From positions 1,736,001 to 1,800,000 of the forward strand of contig CM022370.1 of the NCBI GenBank assembly GCA_011800155.1: a stretch of DNA of 64,000 nt. Direction: 5' to 3'. A program made the translations under genes and the position numbers. Numbering within the stretch: position 1 is the stretch's first letter; the number at the start of each line of letters is the position of its first letter. Positions 60,061 through 64,000 of the stretch are shown here, piece after piece. Origin of the DNA: Flammulina velutipes (lineage: Eukaryota; Basidiomycota; Agaricomycetes; Agaricales; Physalacriaceae). Under the pieces are notes generated by a model. The model searched no databases, was not told the origin of the DNA, and worked only from the letters and a program-made list of their open reading frames with translations.

Positions 60061-61604
60061 TGAAGGTACGTTCATATTGTCTCAGTCCAATCCTGTGAAG
60101 TCTGACCTTTTCTTCTCTAGGTTTTAGCTATCTTATACAACGGCGGTGCTGCTGCGCAGGAGGAATCGCGCCTTTTGGGAACTGTTGAGAACCAGGTGTG
60201 TACTGCTAGGCAAAATAGGATTCTGTCAGTCTGAACCGCGTCTTAGCTTGGTCTGGGAGCCTGGCTGAAGTCTCTCGGTCATGAGCTAATCGGTATAGCC
60301 CGCACCACAACCTTCGTGTTGAACCTTCCTCCTGATATCCAACAGTATCTAGCTCTAAGGAAGGACCAGACAGCGACTTCCAAAAGCATATCGTCGACGT
60401 ATGGACCCTTTGTTATGTGGCGTTCTCGTGCTCAATGCGTCTTACTAGGCCGAGGTTCTGATCACGACTCCATTCCATCCCGGATATCTTACCAGAGAGC
60501 TCGTAGAGAAAGTATGTCAACCAATGAAACCCAATTTTGGCATTTACTCATTGAAGTGTTTAGGCCAAGAATCTCAAGATCTGTGTAACTGCCGGCGTCG
60601 GTTCTGACCATATCGACCTCAACGCCGCCGTAGACCGCGGGATCCAAGTTCTAGAGGTCTCAGGCTCCAACGTTGTGTCTGTGGCCGAGCACGTAGTCAT
60701 GAGCATTCTTTTGCTGGTTCGCAACTTCGTTCCCGCCCACGAGGTATGCCCGTTTTCGTTGTCATTGCAGAGCAAGTGGTTAACCGGAAAGTAGATGATT
60801 GAGCGTGGCGACTGGGCCGTGTCCGATATCGCGAGGAACGCCTATGACTTGGAGGGCAAGACCGTGGGTACCATAGGGGCTGGTCGCATTGGCTACCGCG
60901 TCCTACAGCGTCTTGTACCCTTCGACTGCAAAGAGTTGCTTTACTACGACTATGCGCCACTGCCTGCTGCTGCTGCTGATGCCATCAAAGTTCGTCGTGT
61001 TGAGGATCTGAAAGAGTTCGTTTCTCAGGTGATCGTTCCCATCCATAGTATCCGACCGGTGATCTAAACAGTTACTCAGTGCGACGTCGTCACGGTCAAC
61101 TGTCCTCTTCACGAAGGAACCCGTGGCCTTGTCAATGAAGAGCTATTGTCACATTTCAAGAAGGGCGCATGGCTTGTGAACACCGCCCGTGGTGCTATCT
61201 GCGACAAGGACGCCGTCGCCAAGGCTCTCAAGAGCGGTCAGCTACGGGGATACTCAGGTAAGCTATAATCCTTCGTTAGTGCTAAGCGGACGAGATCTCA
61301 GATCTGCTCAGGTGATGTGTGGAACGTGCAACCTGCGCCGAAGGATCACGTCTGGCGCACGATGAAGAACCCTCTTGGTGGCGGGAATGGTATGGTTCCC
61401 CACTACTCTGGCACTACTTTGGACGCACAAGCTCGATATGCCGCTGGCACTAAAAGCATCCTCGAACATTACTTTGATGGATCAGCTCAAGAACCTCAGA
61501 ATATTATCGTCGGTTTAGGCAAATATGAAACTAAGGCTTGTAAGTGTTCTATTTGACCTTGTGCAGTGCATAGACTCAAGACCGCCGTAGACGGGCAACG
61601 TTAA
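60061..61604 (+). CDS. FDH1: NAD-dependent formate dehydrogenase
   Basis: Oxidises formate to CO2 with NAD; in wood- and litter-decay fungi it disposes of formate from oxalate breakdown. Spliced order: [57 protein letters not shown] and [15 protein letters not shown]. Then the Rossmann loop [24 protein letters not shown] and the catalytic His block [17 protein letters not shown]. The last intron gives the family-typical end KYETKAYGQR. Nine or so introns; no mitochondrial presequence. About 360 residues. Confidence 0.95.
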
Positions 61605-62621
61605 ACAGTGTACTTCATCTGATAGTTGTCGCAGGAAATGTAACTGTATTTTGTACCATTTGGATACCGTGATGATGAAACAATTCTTCAGCGCAAAATT
61701 CAGTGAGACTTTCGGAAAGCACTAACTAGCCCTCGATATCCTGGCTCTATGTCTTATGTACGTTGCACTCACGACATATAGAGCGGGGAGGAGGCTACCT
61801 GGCCTCTCGGTTTATCAAGAGTTACCACTATTTTTTGATAATGATGAGCATGATATTGCTGCCCACTCTTCTTACGAAGGCGGAACTACTGAATTTCTCT
61901 ACAAAGGGTCCAAAATGTGGAATGATGGTCGAGGTAGAGCCATCTCTAACCAACTTCTGGGACGCCACCGCCGATGATTTCACAGAGCTCGGACTTATAT
62001 TTTGATGAGGCCAGGTAGAACCCCTTCTAGGAAAACATTTACTCGCAATCGATGGATCAGTGGTTCGTCAAACATACATATACGACTTGAATCTTCCGGG
62101 CTTATACCAATGTGATGGCTTTTGTAACGACATTGAGTAACCTACAATCAAGAAACTACGTCAATTAGTTGGAAGCGCACAGCCGCCCGGCAGTGTCCTT
62201 ATATTGGGTGTAGTTCTTTTGAACGTGTTTCTATCAAGTCAGGTCGGATCTACGAACGATATACATACCTTCTAGCAAGGGTGAAACACTCTGTTGTTTA
62301 CCTCATTATGGAGAGAAGCGAAGTATAACCAACAGGATGCCACCGAACTTCTGGCAAATTTAATTGTCCCACCATGTTACTTCGGTCAAGCTGTGGTGAT
62401 GATGATAGGTAGTATGAAATCAAGCAGAAGGTCTAATATGTTTGATATTCATTCTGGGCTTAGCTTCTTCCCACGATCTTCAGTAGACCGTGTGTGATAA
62501 TGGCCGACGGTGGCGTAGGCGCCAATTATCCGACGTATATGGTTACGAGGATGAACTATAAGTACGTCGCTCAACAAGACCTACATACACAATAACCTTC
62601 CTGGCTCCCCGTTCCAACCTC
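61605..62621. other. 1-kb gene-free region between FDH and the small secreted protein
   Basis: No open frame with family resemblance or splice continuity. The last 70 bp hold the promoter of the downstream gene (TATA-like CTATAAG at 62556-62562). Confidence 0.45.
62556..62562 (+). promoter_or_regulatory. TATA-like element of the small secreted protein gene
   Basis: CTATAAG, 60 bp before the ATG. Confidence 0.45.
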
Positions 62622-63243
62622 ATGCGGTTTTCTATAGCTTTCATATTCAAGACTCTCATTGTGGGGGCACTTGCTGCTCCTATTGCGCTAAAACCTAATG
62701 TACGAAAGCTGCCACAGTACTGCTACTATGCTCAGATCTGACGCATTATATACTTCAGATCGAGAAGCGGGAAACCTGGATATCCTTGGGGAATCCCAAT
62801 GGCGTGAGCTCCAGAGGCGATTCCTTGCGCCTGGACTATGGAAAACAAACTGATGACACATTCCCGGAGCCATGCAAAAACACCAGTGAGATTCTTTCTG
62901 TTTTCATTGACCTATTTCTCAATCATGAGCTTTTCCGCCAGAGACGTGCAATCTCAAACTAGTCGGTGCCGGACGTGAATTCGCATGGCAGGACACGGAT
63001 TACAAGAACCCAGACAGCGTGAATTACAGAACGGAGACCCGCGACGGGTATGGCTTGCCATCGATTATTGTCGCATCGAACTCAGGCTCACACATCTTTC
63101 ACAGAGTCACCTTTCACATCCTCCAATTTAACTATGGTAAACATGAACCACAGTTCTGCAGCGTCGATAAAGATAAAGATGGAAAACCGGACAGTAACTA
63201 TATATGCACCATGAGTCTTGATGCATCGCCGTTCCCATCGTAA
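62622..63243 (+). CDS. Small secreted cysteine-containing protein
   Basis: No family recognised. Signal peptide MRFSIAFIFKTLIVGALAAP; the sequence after it (IALKPN, then spliced IEKRETW) has a Lys-Arg pair resembling a Kex2 processing site. Two introns, the second giving NTKTCNL. The mature part is about 120 residues with four cysteines (PCKN, TCNL, FCSVD, YICTM), spaced as two possible disulfides, and Asp/Gly-rich segments such as DKDKDGKPDSN that resemble a calcium-binding turn. Size, signal and cysteines fit the small-secreted-protein class; a role in host or litter interaction is only a possibility. Confidence 0.7.
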
Positions 63244-63670
63244 TGCATAATCACCACCACCTTCTACTAATTATAATACTTGCTGGACAAAGTATGGAAA
63301 TTTCATTCCATGTGGTTTCGTATTCTTGAGCGGCGAAACAAGCTCCGGATATTCACGATTGGTGTAAGGACACAACGCGCCACACAGCGCTGTGATGCGC
63401 CCTCACTTTATGCATTTGCTTAGCGAAGACTTCGACTTGTAGTATTTAGATTCACATTCGTGACGTGTAACAGGAGACATTCTTGTATTGTGTAGCTGTA
63501 CAGTATACACTGAGTCTAGCTACCCCGTACGAGTCTAAGTCTTCTACAATTGACTTTCGCCGCAGGCGGACAAAGGCTCTTCGTTGTTCTTGTAGTGATC
63601 AAAACTTTGTACTATGTATCCCTATAGCAAAGTTGTGTCCACCGATACCCACTCCACATCGCATACATTA
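63244..63670. other. Gene-free convergent region
   Basis: 427 bp between the secreted-protein stop and the stop of the partial gene at the right edge. Nothing recognisable. Confidence 0.4.
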
Positions 63671-64000
63671 CTATGCTCCCCAGGGTTTGTTAGTGAAGTG
63701 CAGGCTACGTTTCACGAACCGTAATTTCTTCTCACGACCAATAGCGGTCAAATCAACTCTAATCAACTGCTCAGGCCGGTCACTCAGAACTTCTTGGACG
63801 GAAATTCCCAGTGTGTATAATGTGTCTATTGACTTCACCACACCCTTGTTGACGCAGCTAAACGAACTCGCAAAGACAAGGGCCACCCCAGAATTTAAAG
63901 GGAACCATAGCCGCGCTAGTTTCACCAACTCCGACCGCTCGAACTTAGATGCCTATGCATCTAGATGGTTAATTGACCAGACGTCCCGGGAAATCGACGT
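63671..64000 (-). CDS. 3' end of an unidentified gene, cut by the right edge
   Basis: An open frame ends LHFTNKPWGA. The acceptor AG at 63954-63955 gives an exon beginning ASKFERSELVKLARLWFPL; the preceding exon lies beyond the window or near its end. No domain is recognised. The low certainty reflects a single exon without family match. Confidence 0.35.

Overview
The window is nuclear DNA from a filamentous basidiomycete, most likely a mushroom-forming agaricomycete. Genes are dense on both strands, nearly all are cut by several 41-100 nt GT-AG introns, and the families are fungal: a FunK1 fungal-type kinase, a GT49-like glycosyltransferase, Emw1/TTC27, Brc1/Rtt107, an EXS/Erd1 protein and cytosolic formate dehydrogenase. 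No bacterial operon, CRISPR array, tRNA, rRNA or intact transposon is visible. Exon joins were worked out by hand from splice signals plus reading-frame continuity; they are given where they decide the reading.

Layout. 1-8.8 kb: a CAMKK/Elm1-like kinase (cut by the left edge), the nonsense-mediated decay factor NMD2/UPF2, and, 72 bp away on the other strand, the ATR-partner checkpoint gene RAD26. 9-15.7 kb: a DUF1776 short-chain-dehydrogenase-like membrane protein, a PBS2-type MAPKK and an SLT2-type MAPK. 16.2-25 kb: a Pro/Thr-rich secreted protein, EMW1/TTC27, an unrecognised acidic nuclear-type protein, mitochondrial ribosomal protein uL13m, an aldo-keto reductase, then about 1.5 kb without genes. 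25-38.5 kb: a homeodomain transcription factor, WEE1, UGP1 and a Sec7-PH Arf GEF. 38.8-49 kb: a GT49-like glycosyltransferase, a FunK1 kinase, a two-finger C2H2 factor, a Ubl-BAG cochaperone, a RING/TRAF zinc-finger protein, a HAD hydrolase and an RRM/coiled-coil protein. 49-59.5 kb: BRC1, cytosolic isoleucyl-tRNA synthetase, SNU23 and ERD1. 60-64 kb: formate dehydrogenase with a palindrome upstream of its TATA box, a small secreted cysteine-containing protein, and the tail of one more gene.

How the genes relate. This is mainly a housekeeping and signalling chromosome segment, not a metabolic cluster. Six protein kinases lie within 42 kb (CAMKK-like, PBS2, SLT2, WEE1, FunK1; PBS2 and SLT2 adjacent). 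Three genes act in the DNA-damage or replication checkpoint (RAD26, WEE1, BRC1). SLT2 (cell wall integrity), UGP1 (UDP-glucose for wall glucan) and the GT49-like enzyme all bear on the cell wall, but nothing shows they are co-regulated. I did not find a clearly new biological system. The most distinctive items are a 10-nt microexon in SLT2, a kinase with a degenerate glycine loop, homeodomain introns whose retention keeps frame, and the formate dehydrogenase upstream palindrome.
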